NCBI GenBank assembly: GCA_017454075.1
Contig: JAFTDQ010000082.1
Location: forward strand, 1-14,882
DNA: 14,882 nucleotides
Source: Clostridia bacterium
GTDB taxonomy: Bacteria > Bacillota_A > Clostridia > Oscillospirales > CAG-272
Reading direction: 5' to 3'
A program made the translations under genes and the position numbers. Of this stretch, positions 1 to 6,330 are shown piece after piece (position 1 is the stretch's first letter; every line of letters begins with the position of its first letter). The notes beneath the pieces were generated by a model. It made no database searches. It was not told where the DNA came from and worked only from the letters and a program-made list of their open reading frames with translations.

Positions 1-510
1 AAATCCCTCAGAGACCAGAAGATCGGCCTCGGCAGCGAGGCGGTTTATAACGAGGTCGCCGCCCGACGGGAGTTTCCCGAGACAGACGAGGTTCTTTTTA
101 TCGTCACAGTCGTGGACGACGATTTTTTCTTTGCCGAAGACGTCCCGGCCGAACTTTGCCTCAAGTTCGCCGGCCGTCGTTCCTCTGTGGCATCCCGTGG
201 CGATCAGAATCGTGATATCGGCGGAAGGATTCCCTTCCCTGATTTCCCGGAGCATCGGCGGGATAATAATTCTGCTCGGCACCGGCCGGGTATGATCGCT
301 CGCGATTATAACGATCTTGCTTTTACCTTTAGCGAGCTCAGACAGGCGTGGCGATCCGACCGGATTTTCCATCGCGGCGGCGACGAGTTCCTCCGGGGTC
401 CCGTCGGGGACGAAGCTTTCAAGCTTCGACGTCAGAACGCCCGATAATCTCGCTTCGGGTATGTCAAGGCCAAGTTTTTCTTTTCCGTAAGGAAAATCGA
501 TCCGGGGCAT
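1..510 (-). CDS. larA: Nickel-dependent lactate racemase LarA family, N-terminal 170 residues (gene cut by window edge)
   Basis: This frame is open from ATG at 510-508 to base 1, giving 170 residues with no stop, so the C-terminal part lies outside the window. LarA interconverts L- and D-lactate with a nickel-pincer NPN cofactor; relatives racemise or epimerise other 2-hydroxyacids. The motif SDHTRPVP places Asp72 and Arg75, and ATGCHR places His108, at the same numbers as I recall for the Lactobacillus plantarum enzyme. The segment ending in AAEADLLVSEGF is also typical; in the family it is followed by a nickel-ligand His, which would fall just off the edge. The start codon shares one base with the aspS stop (TGATG) and has no clear Shine-Dalgarno, so translational coupling to aspS is likely. 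The larB/C/E cofactor genes are not in the window. Family assignment is firm; the substrate is not. Confidence 0.88.
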   Translation of the reverse strand, partial: MPRIDFPYGKEKLGLDIPEARLSGVLTSKLESFVPDGTPEELVAAAMENPVGSPRLSELAKGKSKIVIIASDHTRPVPSRIIIPPMLREIREGNPSADITILIATGCHRGTTAGELEAKFGRDVFGKEKIVVHDCDDKKNLVCLGKLPSGGDLVINRLAAEADLLVSEGF

Positions 511-2288
511 CAGTCTGATATTACGGCTATGCCGAGGTCGTCAAGGGCTTTCTTGTCTGTCGGGGCGGGAGCGCCGGACATGAGTTCGCTTGCGTTCTGG
601 ACCTTCGGGAAAGCTACAACGTCGCGCAGGCTCGGCGCGCCGCACATGAGCATCGCGAGGCGGTCGAGACCTATTCCCGCGCCGCCGTGCGGAGGACATC
701 CGTAGTTGTAGGCGTCAACGAGGAACCCGAACTTTGCCGCTATCTCCTCGTCGGTAAGACCGAGCAGCTCGAACATTCTCTGCTGGAGTGCGGGATCGGT
801 TATTCTAATCGAGCCGGACGAGAGCTCTATGCCGTTCAGTACGAGATCGTACGCCTTTGCGCGCACCGATCCTTTGTCGGTATCGAGCTTCGGAATATCC
901 TCGTCAAGCGGCATCGTGAACGGGTGATGCATAGCGTCCCAGTTCTGCGTATCCTCGTTCCATTCGAAGAACGGGAACTCGGTGATCCACAGGAAGTTCC
1001 ATTTTTCGGGAATTATATCAAGTTTTCTGGCAACGATAAGTCTGAGCGCGCCGAGCGTAGGAAGGACGACCTTGTCTTTGTCAGCGACGAACAGAGCAAC
1101 GTCCCCTTTCCGGCAGCCGATCCGTTCGCAAACCGCGTCAAGCTGATCCTCTGTCATAAACTTTGAGAAAGAACAGTTCATGCCGTCGTCGGTCATGCGA
1201 ATGAAAGCGAGGCCTTTTGCGCCTATCCCGCGGGCGTGCTCGGTCAGTTTATCTATTTCTTTACGGGTGAGAACGTGAGCGGCGTCCTTCGCGACTATGG
1301 CGCGAACGCTTCCCCCGCCTGCAACAGCGCCGGAAAAGACTCCGAAGCCGCAATCCGCGACGAGATCCGAGACGTCGGTTATTTCCATCCCGAAACGCGT
1401 GTCAGGCTTGTCGGAACCGTATTTTGACATGGCGTCGGCGTATGTGAGCTTGGGCAGAGGGAGCGGGATATCAACGCCGAGGACCTTTTTGAAGAGATAT
1501 GCGATAAATCCCTCGTTCATCTCCATGACGTCGTCCTGATCGACGAACGACATCTCAAGGTCTATCTGGGTAAACTCGGGCTGACGGTCCGCCCTCAGAT
1601 CCTCGTCCCTGAAGCATCTTGCGAGCTGGATATATCTGTCGAATCCCGCGACCATAAGAAGCTGCTTGTATATCTGCGGCGACTGCGGCAGAGCGTAGAA
1701 ACTGCCCTTATGGATACGCGAAGGAACAAGGTAGTCCCTCGCGCCCTCCGGAGTCGATTTTATCATCATCGGGGTTTCAATCTCGACAAACCCGTGATCG
1801 TAATAGTATTCCCGCGCCGCTCTCGCGATTTCATGCCGCATGAGAATATTTCCGGTCAGGGTCGGACGACGCAGGTCGAGATAGCGGTATTTCAGAGTAA
1901 GGTCGTCCCTCACTCCTCCCCCGTCAACGATCTCGAACGGCGTTGTCTTCGCCGCGCTTATTATTTTAAGCTCGTCGACGGCGATCTCGATCCTTCCCGT
2001 CGGTATTGTTTCGTTGACAGATGAACGTATTCTGACGATACCGCGGGCAAAAATAACGTATTCGGAGCGGACGGATAACGCCTTTTCAAACGTTTCTCTG
2101 TCCGTCGCGTCGTCAAAAGCGAGCTGAACGATTCCGGTGCGGTCGCGGAGATCTATAAAAATAAGCGATCCGAGGTTCCTCATTCTCTGGACCCAGCCGC
2201 AGGCGCTGACCGTCCTTCCTACGTCGGATTCCCTGAACTCTCCGCAGTATTTTGTCCTTCTGTCACTTTTCAAAAGAATGTCTGCCAT
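510..2288 (-). CDS. aspS: Aspartate--tRNA ligase
   Basis: This is a cytosolic class II aminoacyl-tRNA synthetase that charges tRNA-Asp with aspartate using ATP. At 592 residues it is the usual bacterial length (E. coli about 590). The N-terminal OB-fold anticodon domain covers about residues 15-105 (GWVQRMRNLGSLIFIDLRD). Motif 2 is FRDEDLRADRQPEFTQID at 226-243 with Arg227, and motif 3 is GGAGIGLDRLAML near 533-545. The bacterial GAD insertion domain lies between them from about residue 300. I chose ATG at 2288, which has AGGAG 8 nt upstream; the open frame continues up to a TTG at 2321, but that would overlap the murC stop and lacks a ribosome site. The gene follows murC by 22 bp, and its stop overlaps the larA start. 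Whether it is discriminating or also charges tRNA-Asn cannot be settled by eye. Confidence 0.97.
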   Translation of the reverse strand: MADILLKSDRRTKYCGEFRESDVGRTVSACGWVQRMRNLGSLIFIDLRDRTGIVQLAFDDATDRETFEKALSVRSEYVIFARGIVRIRSSVNETIPTGRIEIAVDELKIISAAKTTPFEIVDGGGVRDDLTLKYRYLDLRRPTLTGNILMRHEIARAAREYYYDHGFVEIETPMMIKSTPEGARDYLVPSRIHKGSFYALPQSPQIYKQLLMVAGFDRYIQLARCFRDEDLRADRQPEFTQIDLEMSFVDQDDVMEMNEGFIAYLFKKVLGVDIPLPLPKLTYADAMSKYGSDKPDTRFGMEITDVSDLVADCGFGVFSGAVAGGGSVRAIVAKDAAHVLTRKEIDKLTEHARGIGAKGLAFIRMTDDGMNCSFSKFMTEDQLDAVCERIGCRKGDVALFVADKDKVVLPTLGALRLIVARKLDIIPEKWNFLWITEFPFFEWNEDTQNWDAMHHPFTMPLDEDIPKLDTDKGSVRAKAYDLVLNGIELSSGSIRITDPALQQRMFELLGLTDEEIAAKFGFLVDAYNYGCPPHGGAGIGLDRLAMLMCGAPSLRDVVAFPKVQNASELMSGAPAPTDKKALDDLGIAVISD

Positions 2289-2296
2289 CTGATAAA

Positions 2297-2301
2297 CTCC
2301 T
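2297..2301 (-). promoter_or_regulatory. Ribosome binding site of aspS
   Basis: AGGAG on the minus strand lies 8 nt before ATG at 2288. It selects this start over the upstream in-frame TTG at 2321. Confidence 0.8.
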
Positions 2302-2310
2302 AAACAGTAC

Positions 2311-3687
2311 TCAATAATCAAAAATCATTTTCCCGGCGGCTATTATATCACCGGCGCCGAGGATAAGGATGAGATCTCCCTCCCCGTAGTTTTCGGCAGC
2401 GTATCTCGCCGAGGAAGCTACGCTCCCGACGTATTTTCCACCCGGTACGGCGCCGGCAAGCTGTTCCGAACTGACTCCCCATTCGTTGCTTTCGCGAGCC
2501 GCGTATATATCGACGAGCAATGCGACGTCGGCGCCGGAGAGCGCTCCGACAAAATCGTCAAATAGACTCGCCGTCCTTGAATAGGTATGCGGCTGGAACA
2601 TGCATACGAGCCGTTTCCCGAGCTTTTTTGCCGCGCCGATCACCGACCTGAGCTCTGTCGGATGATGGGCGTAGTCGTCGTAAACGACGGCCCCTCTTTT
2701 TGTGGTGCCGAGATATTCGAAACGTCTCACAACGCCCCTGAAGTCCTTCATGGCCGCCGTGACAGCTTCCGGCGAAGCTCCGCTCTCGAGAGCGGCAGCA
2801 GACGCGGCGACCGCGTTATACACGTTGTACAATCCGGGGATCGACAGGCGGACTTCCGCAACCGGCTCGCCGCGGCGGAGAAGCGTAAATGAAGAGCTCG
2901 CGCCCTCCGTCCGTATTCCGGCGGCTGAATAATCAGCATTTCCGAGTCCGAACGAGATTTTCCTTACCCTGTCGGGGACAGAGCTTATTACCCTGAGAGA
3001 CTCGGGGTCGTCGGCGTTGTAAACGACGGTATTTCCTATCGACGCGTATTCTGCGTACGAATTACGGAGCATACTCATATCCTTGAAGTAATCCGGATGA
3101 TCGAACTCAACGTTCGTAATGACGGAAACCGTCGGAAGGAAAGACAGAAAGGAGTCGCAGTACTCGCACGCCTCGAAAACGAAGCCCTCGCCCTTCCCGG
3201 ATCTGTACGCCATGCCGCCGAGCTCACGGACTTCCGCGCCGCAGACGACGGTCGGTTCGAGTCCGGATGCAATCATGATCTCGGATATCATCGCCGTAAC
3301 GGTGCTTTTCCCGTGACATCCGGCGACGCCTATCCTGTACTTATAGCCGCTCATGAGCCATCCGAGGTATTCGGCTCTCGTAAAGCACGGGATACCGAGC
3401 CGCACGGCTTCTTCAAGTTCCGGATTTCCTCCGCGTACGGCGGCCGTATAAATCACGAGGTCGGCACCGTGTACGCTTTCGGGAAAATGTCCGTAAACGA
3501 TCGGAATGCCATCGGATTCCAGTCTTGACGTCAGCGCGGACGGGGTTCTGTCAGAACCTGTAACTTCGTATCCGGCTTTTTTCGTAAGAGCCGCGAGACT
3601 CGACACCGAAATGCCCCCGGCGCCGATAAAATGTATCTTTTTCGCCGTCGGCATTATTCTGTTGATCGCTTCAATATGTTCCTTCAC
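2311..3687 (-). CDS. murC: UDP-N-acetylmuramate--L-alanine ligase
   Basis: MurC is the cytosolic Mur ligase that adds L-Ala to UDP-MurNAc with ATP, the first peptide step of peptidoglycan precursor synthesis. The 458 residues match the family length. The N-terminal Rossmann motif HFIGAGGISVSSLAAL is at about 19-34. The ATP loop is GCHGKST at 123-129, where most MurC proteins have GTHGKTT. FEACEYCDSFL (171-181) and NVEFDHPDYF (192-201) follow in the central domain, and the C-terminal domain carries YDDYAHHPTE and FQPHTYSRT. The start is GTG at 3687, supported by GGAGG 5 nt upstream. The first 17 nt overlap the end of the DUF6873-like gene, and aspS follows 22 bp downstream, so all sit on one transcript. 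The altered P-loop still keeps the glycine, lysine and hydroxyl residue, so the enzyme should be active. Confidence 0.95.
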   Translation of the reverse strand: MKEHIEAINRIMPTAKKIHFIGAGGISVSSLAALTKKAGYEVTGSDRTPSALTSRLESDGIPIVYGHFPESVHGADLVIYTAAVRGGNPELEEAVRLGIPCFTRAEYLGWLMSGYKYRIGVAGCHGKSTVTAMISEIMIASGLEPTVVCGAEVRELGGMAYRSGKGEGFVFEACEYCDSFLSFLPTVSVITNVEFDHPDYFKDMSMLRNSYAEYASIGNTVVYNADDPESLRVISSVPDRVRKISFGLGNADYSAAGIRTEGASSSFTLLRRGEPVAEVRLSIPGLYNVYNAVAASAAALESGASPEAVTAAMKDFRGVVRRFEYLGTTKRGAVVYDDYAHHPTELRSVIGAAKKLGKRLVCMFQPHTYSRTASLFDDFVGALSGADVALLVDIYAARESNEWGVSSEQLAGAVPGGKYVGSVASSARYAAENYGEGDLILILGAGDIIAAGKMIFDY

Positions 3688-4393
3688 GGGTTCCTCCGCA
3701 ATTTATGATAAGAGCGCCGCCGAGATCCGAAAGCTGTTCTCCCGGAACGTCGGCGACGCCCGGGCAGTGATTATTTACAAAGGCGGCTATCGCTTTCCCG
3801 TCGGGGTGAAACGAGAGATCCCCGAAAAAAAGAAACCTCCCGTCCGGCAGACGGGTCCCGGCGCCGCCGATAAAACCGGTATCGTAACCCGGAAGACGGA
3901 TATGGCCGGGTGTGATTTCAAGGACGTCGACTCCGTTCTCCGAAAGCACGGCAGCGAGGCCTCTGTCGGACGTGACCGCCGCGCCGTCCGACGGCGCTGC
4001 GACCGAGCATCTGACGTAGCCCTGCCTGACCGGCACAAAACGCCGGTAAATGCTTCTCAGAACGGCAGACGTCGCTTCTGAGTGACCGTAAAGCGTATCT
4101 CCGATACCAAGAGCGTCGAGCACAACGTCGCGGGGATACGAATCCCCCGGGGATTCGTCGGTAAGCACCATCCTGTCTTCAAGTCCTGAAAAAAGCCCGG
4201 CGTTGTTCTCGAAATATTCCCTGAACGTGAGTATTTTCCCGTCCGGAAGCGGGAAAAGGAGCATGTCGGCGTGTGATGAAACAGGCGCCGGAAATCTCCA
4301 AAAAGAAGGCAAGCGTATCACAACGGCGTGACGGACCTCTAAAGCCCTCGCCACGCCGTCAGATACGCGATTGTCAATAAAAATCCTATACAT
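3671..4393 (-). CDS. DUF6873-like protein (predicted GME/pentein fold), function unknown
   Basis: This 240-residue protein has no signal peptide or membrane segment. I recognise it as resembling the Clostridia family annotated as DUF6873, GME (guanidino-modifying-enzyme) fold; this is from memory and unverified. Visible family-like blocks are FIDNRV (5-10), SSHADMLLFPLPDGKIL (39-55, with His41 and Asp43), QGYVRC (124-129), VTSDRG (140-145) and PGHIRLPGYDTGFIGGAGTRL in two parts (162-171 and 172-181). These repeated beta-rich units with small G/D/H motifs fit a pentein propeller. GME-fold enzymes such as agmatine deiminase use Cys, His and acidic residues on amidine substrates; I cannot assign catalytic residues here, though Cys129 and Cys232 are candidates. 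The gene follows rpmB by 20 bp without a clear ribosome site and overlaps murC by 17 nt. The family is moderately sure; the function is unknown. Confidence 0.7.
   Translation of the reverse strand: MYRIFIDNRVSDGVARALEVRHAVVIRLPSFWRFPAPVSSHADMLLFPLPDGKILTFREYFENNAGLFSGLEDRMVLTDESPGDSYPRDVVLDALGIGDTLYGHSEATSAVLRSIYRRFVPVRQGYVRCSVAAPSDGAAVTSDRGLAAVLSENGVDVLEITPGHIRLPGYDTGFIGGAGTRLPDGRFLFFGDLSFHPDGKAIAAFVNNHCPGVADVPGEQLSDLGGALIINCGGTREGTY
3693..3697 (-). promoter_or_regulatory. Ribosome binding site supporting the GTG start of murC
   Basis: GGAGG on the minus strand lies 5 nt before GTG at 3687. It sits inside the coding end of the upstream gene and favours the GTG over the in-frame Met at residue 12. 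Confidence 0.75.
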
Positions 4394-4413
4394 ACCGGGG
4401 TTGCCGGCTGATG

Positions 4414-4602
4414 TCAGACCGCCCTTGAAACCTTACCCGAGCGCATGCAGCTCGTGCATACGTGAATGGTCCTGGGAGAGCCGTTGACGATTGCCCTGAC
4501 TTTTCTTACATTGGGCTTCCACGCTCTGTTGGTCTTTCTCTCAGAGTGGGAAACGTTATGACCGAATGTAACTGCCTTTCCGCAGATATCGCACTTTGCC
4601 AT
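4414..4602 (-). CDS. rpmB: 50S ribosomal protein L28 (bL28), four-cysteine form
   Basis: L28 is a structural protein of the large ribosomal subunit. At 62 residues this is the normal short Bacillota form. It opens MAKCDICGK and has HNVSHSERKTNRAWKPN in the middle. Its CxxC pairs (Cys4/Cys7 and Cys49/Cys52 in VCTSCMRSGKV) form the zinc ribbon of the C+ type; zinc-free paralogues used in zinc starvation lack them. The open frame extends 16 codons upstream to 4650, but the conserved MAKC start at 4602 and the AGGAAAGG site at 4615-4622 set the start, leaving the upstream part as leader. It is the first gene of the operon leading to murC, aspS and larA, driven by the promoter at 4677-4705. Confidence 0.96.
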   Translation of the reverse strand: MAKCDICGKAVTFGHNVSHSERKTNRAWKPNVRKVRAIVNGSPRTIHVCTSCMRSGKVSRAV

Positions 4603-4625
4603 TGTACTACCAAACCTTTCCTGAA

Positions 4626-4650
4626 TTGACGCCGCGCCGCGGCGGCGCAA
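4626..4650 (-). promoter_or_regulatory. GC-rich leader hairpin before rpmB
   Basis: In the roughly 68-nt leader, CGCCGC and GCGGCG arms (4642-4647 with 4630-4635) enclose a 6-nt loop. The stem is extended by UUG/CAA pairs past a one-base bulge. The hairpin ends 4 nt upstream of the rpmB ribosome site, so it could affect initiation. Whether it binds L28 or anything else is not shown. Confidence 0.4.
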
Positions 4651-4676
4651 AAGCGTTCTTTAACCCATACCGCGGA

Positions 4677-4705
4677 ATTATATCACAAACGCCGGAAAAA
4701 TGCAA
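4677..4705 (-). promoter_or_regulatory. Sigma-A-type promoter of the rpmB-murC-aspS-larA operon
   Basis: On the minus strand, -35 TTGCAT (4705-4700), a 17-bp spacer and -10 TATAAT (4682-4677) are present, with an extended TGA before the -10. The predicted start near 4670 leaves a leader of about 68 nt before rpmB. Confidence 0.88.
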
Positions 4706-4721
4706 CTGCTTTTTTATTTTT

Positions 4722-5897
4722 TTATTGCTCTCCGGCGAGACGTGCAATTTTCCCGGCGTAAACGTCGGGCATATGACCCGCAAATCCGCTTCCGGATATC
4801 GCCGCAAGAGCTGAAGTGACGGTAAAAAGATCGGACTCCGGAGAGATGAACGCGGCGGCACCGGGCGCTCCTCCGCCGCCCCCGGCGAGGTTGCCGGCGA
4901 CGAGGGCGCTCATCAGCTCAAAGGTCGTCATCCCTTTATCCGAAAGGCCTGCCGAGGTGAGCGAATGCCTGTCCCCGTAATATGACCTGACGTCGGGGGA
5001 AACCGAGGAAAGAGCCGCCACGGACGCCGAAAGAGCCGTCACGGCGTTTTCATCTCCTTCAAGCGTAACGTCGTTGCCCGCCCTTGAAAATCCCCACGCG
5101 GAAAGCGGGAGATATGTGACGAAATCTTCAGGGTTGATAAAGTTGAATATATTCGGATTTTCTCCCGCGTCAGAGCTTTTCCGTACCGTCGCCGGCGTCG
5201 CGAACGTATAAACGAAAACGTCGGATACAGGATATACGCGGTCGAGCATGACGCCGAGAAGATTTGCGCAGGCCGCGCCGCGGCTGTGTCCGCAGACGAC
5301 GATCACCGGATTGGCGAATTCCGACAAGGTTTTCTGCGTGCCGAGAAGAATGTCCTCTGCGGCGGAAAGAAAGTTTTCGGAATAAACCGCCGCCGGATTG
5401 CGGGAAGGTATTACGTCAAAATTGGAGTACCACTCACCGGCGACGGTCCCGCGTACGGCGATGAGGACAACGGGCCTGACCGTCCCGTGCCATTCGGCAA
5501 ATCCGACTCCTGCGGTGTACGCCGCAGTATGTGAAACGTCGGTCGCGGGTTTGTCATAGTATTTCTGCAGTCTGACCTCAAATCCGGCCTTTTCAAAAAG
5601 CTCGGCGGTCAGATCGGCCACGTGACCCGTGCAGAGCGAGAGAAGTCTGAGGGCAAAATCGACAGACATCATCTCCGAAGAATCGGGCAGTTCAAATCCG
5701 GTGACCGTCGGAACATAGTCGGCAGGAGCCGGCGTTTCTTCGGTTTCGGAGACCGGCGGCTCGGTAAAAACGCCGGAATCAGTCGGTTTTGTCTCAGAGA
5801 CGGTCGTGTCTTCTGCGGTGTTATCGTTTTTTCCTCCGCAGCAGCACAATAAGACGGTAAGCGCGGCAAGCAAAAGGCATATAATCGTTCTTTTCAT
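4722..5897 (-). CDS. Class-3 lipase-like alpha/beta-hydrolase, secreted lipoprotein
   Basis: This 391-residue protein is a predicted membrane-anchored extracellular esterase or lipase. It begins with MKRT and a hydrophobic stretch ending LLCCCGG, so one of Cys18-20 is the likely lipidated residue. A Thr/Pro/Glu-rich linker runs to about residue 65. The hydrolase core has VVLIAVRGT (143-151), resembling the oxyanion region of class-3 lipases, then the nucleophile elbow GHSRG (203-207, Ser205). Asp258 in NPEDFVTYLP and His311 in YYGDRHSL complete a plausible triad with spacings like those of fungal class-3 lipases; His375 is an alternative. I chose ATG at 5897 because AGGGA lies 7 nt upstream and a signal peptide follows at once, although the frame opens to 5936. 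It is monocistronic as far as I see, with no obvious terminator before rpmB. The true substrate is unknown. Confidence 0.85.
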   Translation of the reverse strand: MKRTIICLLLAALTVLLCCCGGKNDNTAEDTTVSETKPTDSGVFTEPPVSETEETPAPADYVPTVTGFELPDSSEMMSVDFALRLLSLCTGHVADLTAELFEKAGFEVRLQKYYDKPATDVSHTAAYTAGVGFAEWHGTVRPVVLIAVRGTVAGEWYSNFDVIPSRNPAAVYSENFLSAAEDILLGTQKTLSEFANPVIVVCGHSRGAACANLLGVMLDRVYPVSDVFVYTFATPATVRKSSDAGENPNIFNFINPEDFVTYLPLSAWGFSRAGNDVTLEGDENAVTALSASVAALSSVSPDVRSYYGDRHSLTSAGLSDKGMTTFELMSALVAGNLAGGGGGAPGAAAFISPESDLFTVTSALAAISGSGFAGHMPDVYAGKIARLAGEQ

Positions 5898-5927
5898 TTT
5901 AAGTTCCCTGTTTCCTTGATCACGTAA

Positions 5928-5933
5928 ATTATA
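5928..5933 (-). promoter_or_regulatory. Probable -10 box of the lipase-like lipoprotein gene
   Basis: A perfect TATAAT on the minus strand lies 31 bp before the chosen start codon, giving a leader of about 24 nt. No good -35 hexamer sits at the usual spacing, so the promoter is weak or needs an activator. Confidence 0.45.
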
Positions 5934-6005
5934 CATCTCCCCGCCGCCGGTTTGGTTAACATACTGTTAAAATCGGAGATTTTGAAAAAAACATTTTATT
6001 GCCTC

Positions 6006-6034
6006 TTGCATTTCCGATGCGGACGTGGTATAAT
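6006..6034 (+). promoter_or_regulatory. Promoter of the tRNA-Val gene
   Basis: -35 TTGCAT (6006-6011), a 17-bp spacer and -10 TATAAT (6029-6034) are present, with an extended TGG. The predicted start near 6041 is about 7 nt before the mature tRNA 5' end. Confidence 0.88.
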
Positions 6035-6047
6035 ATTGCCCGTCCGC

Positions 6048-6124
6048 GGAGGCATAGCTCAGCTGGTTAGAGTGCATGCTTGACGTGCATGAGGTCACAG
6101 GTTCGATTCCTGTTGCCCCCACCA
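6048..6124 (+). tRNA. tRNA-Val (anticodon GAC)
   Basis: This 77-nt tRNA folds as a full cloverleaf. The D arm is GCTC/GAGT, the anticodon stem is CATGC/GCATG with loop TTGACGT (anticodon GAC, reading GUC and GUU), and the T arm is ACAGG/CCTGT with TTCGATT. The discriminator is A and CCA is encoded. The acceptor stem GGAGGCA against TGCCCCC has an A3-C70 mismatch where G-C would be expected. A strong promoter lies upstream and a perfect terminator begins at the base after CCA. The last 20 nt are duplicated 157 bp downstream. Confidence 0.93.
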
Positions 6125-6160
6125 TAAACAAAAGGACGCCGTTCGGCGTCCTTTTGTTTA
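6125..6160 (+). terminator. Terminator after tRNA-Val, bidirectional
   Basis: A perfect inverted repeat has 17-bp arms (6125-6141 and 6144-6160) around TT. The GC core GGACGCCG/CGGCGTCC is followed by TTTTGTTTA and preceded by the complementary A-rich stretch, so it can stop transcription from either side. It starts directly after the tRNA CCA. Confidence 0.9.
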
Positions 6161-6187
6161 TGACAGAAACGAAACAACCGAACCTGC

Positions 6188-6253
6188 TCGCCCGAAGGGC
6201 GAATGCGGCGGGTAACGCCGAACTGTCGCGCAGCAGAAACAAACGCCCGCCGC
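6188..6253. other. Hairpin-rich segment between the tRNA 3'-end repeats
   Basis: No credible coding frame is present. The segment can form TCGCCC/GGGCGA with loop GAA (6188-6202) and CGGCG/CGCCG (6206-6220). A longer-range pairing of GCGGCGGG (6205-6212) with CCCGCCGC (6246-6253) competes with the second hairpin. It may be a structured RNA or a small palindromic repeat element; its function is unknown. Confidence 0.45.
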
Positions 6254-6288
6254 GTGGTTATGATTCCTGTTGCCCCCACCACAATCGG

Positions 6289-6320
6289 AAAAGGCGCCAA
6301 AAGGCGCCTTTTTTATTTTT
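6289..6320. terminator. Bidirectional terminator between the tRNA repeat and the histidine phosphatase gene
   Basis: AAAAGGCGCC (6289-6298), loop AAAA, and GGCGCCTTTT (6303-6312) are followed by a T-rich tract. On the plus strand it follows the second copy of the tRNA 3' end. On the minus strand it lies about 20 bp after the stop of the phosphatase gene and can serve that as well. Confidence 0.8.
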
Positions 6321-6330
6321 TGTTCTGTTT

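Larger units (their letters stand above)
6105..6281 (+). repeat. Direct repeat of the tRNA-Val 3' end flanking a 137-bp spacer
   Basis: Bases 6105-6124, the last 20 nt of the tRNA including CCA, recur without mismatch at 6262-6281. A further GGTT just upstream matches in both copies with a one-base offset. The second copy has no other tRNA parts and is followed by its own terminator. This resembles either an att-like duplication at a tRNA 3' end or the remnant of a tandem tRNA-terminator unit. No integrase gene is present. Confidence 0.85.

Noticed and set aside
112..447. Plus-strand 111-residue open frame
   Set aside because: It lies opposite the larA coding frame, whose residues match the LarA family; no ribosome site or family match on the plus strand.
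6105..6281. Integrated phage or genomic island at tRNA-Val
   Set aside because: The direct repeats enclose no coding sequence and there is no integrase, so only a very small element or a decayed tandem tRNA is supported.
5967..6300. Minus-strand open frames reading GATGIEPVTSC and GNRNRTCDLMHVKHAL
   Set aside because: They are antisense translations of the tRNA-Val gene and its flanks, a well-known type of spurious protein.
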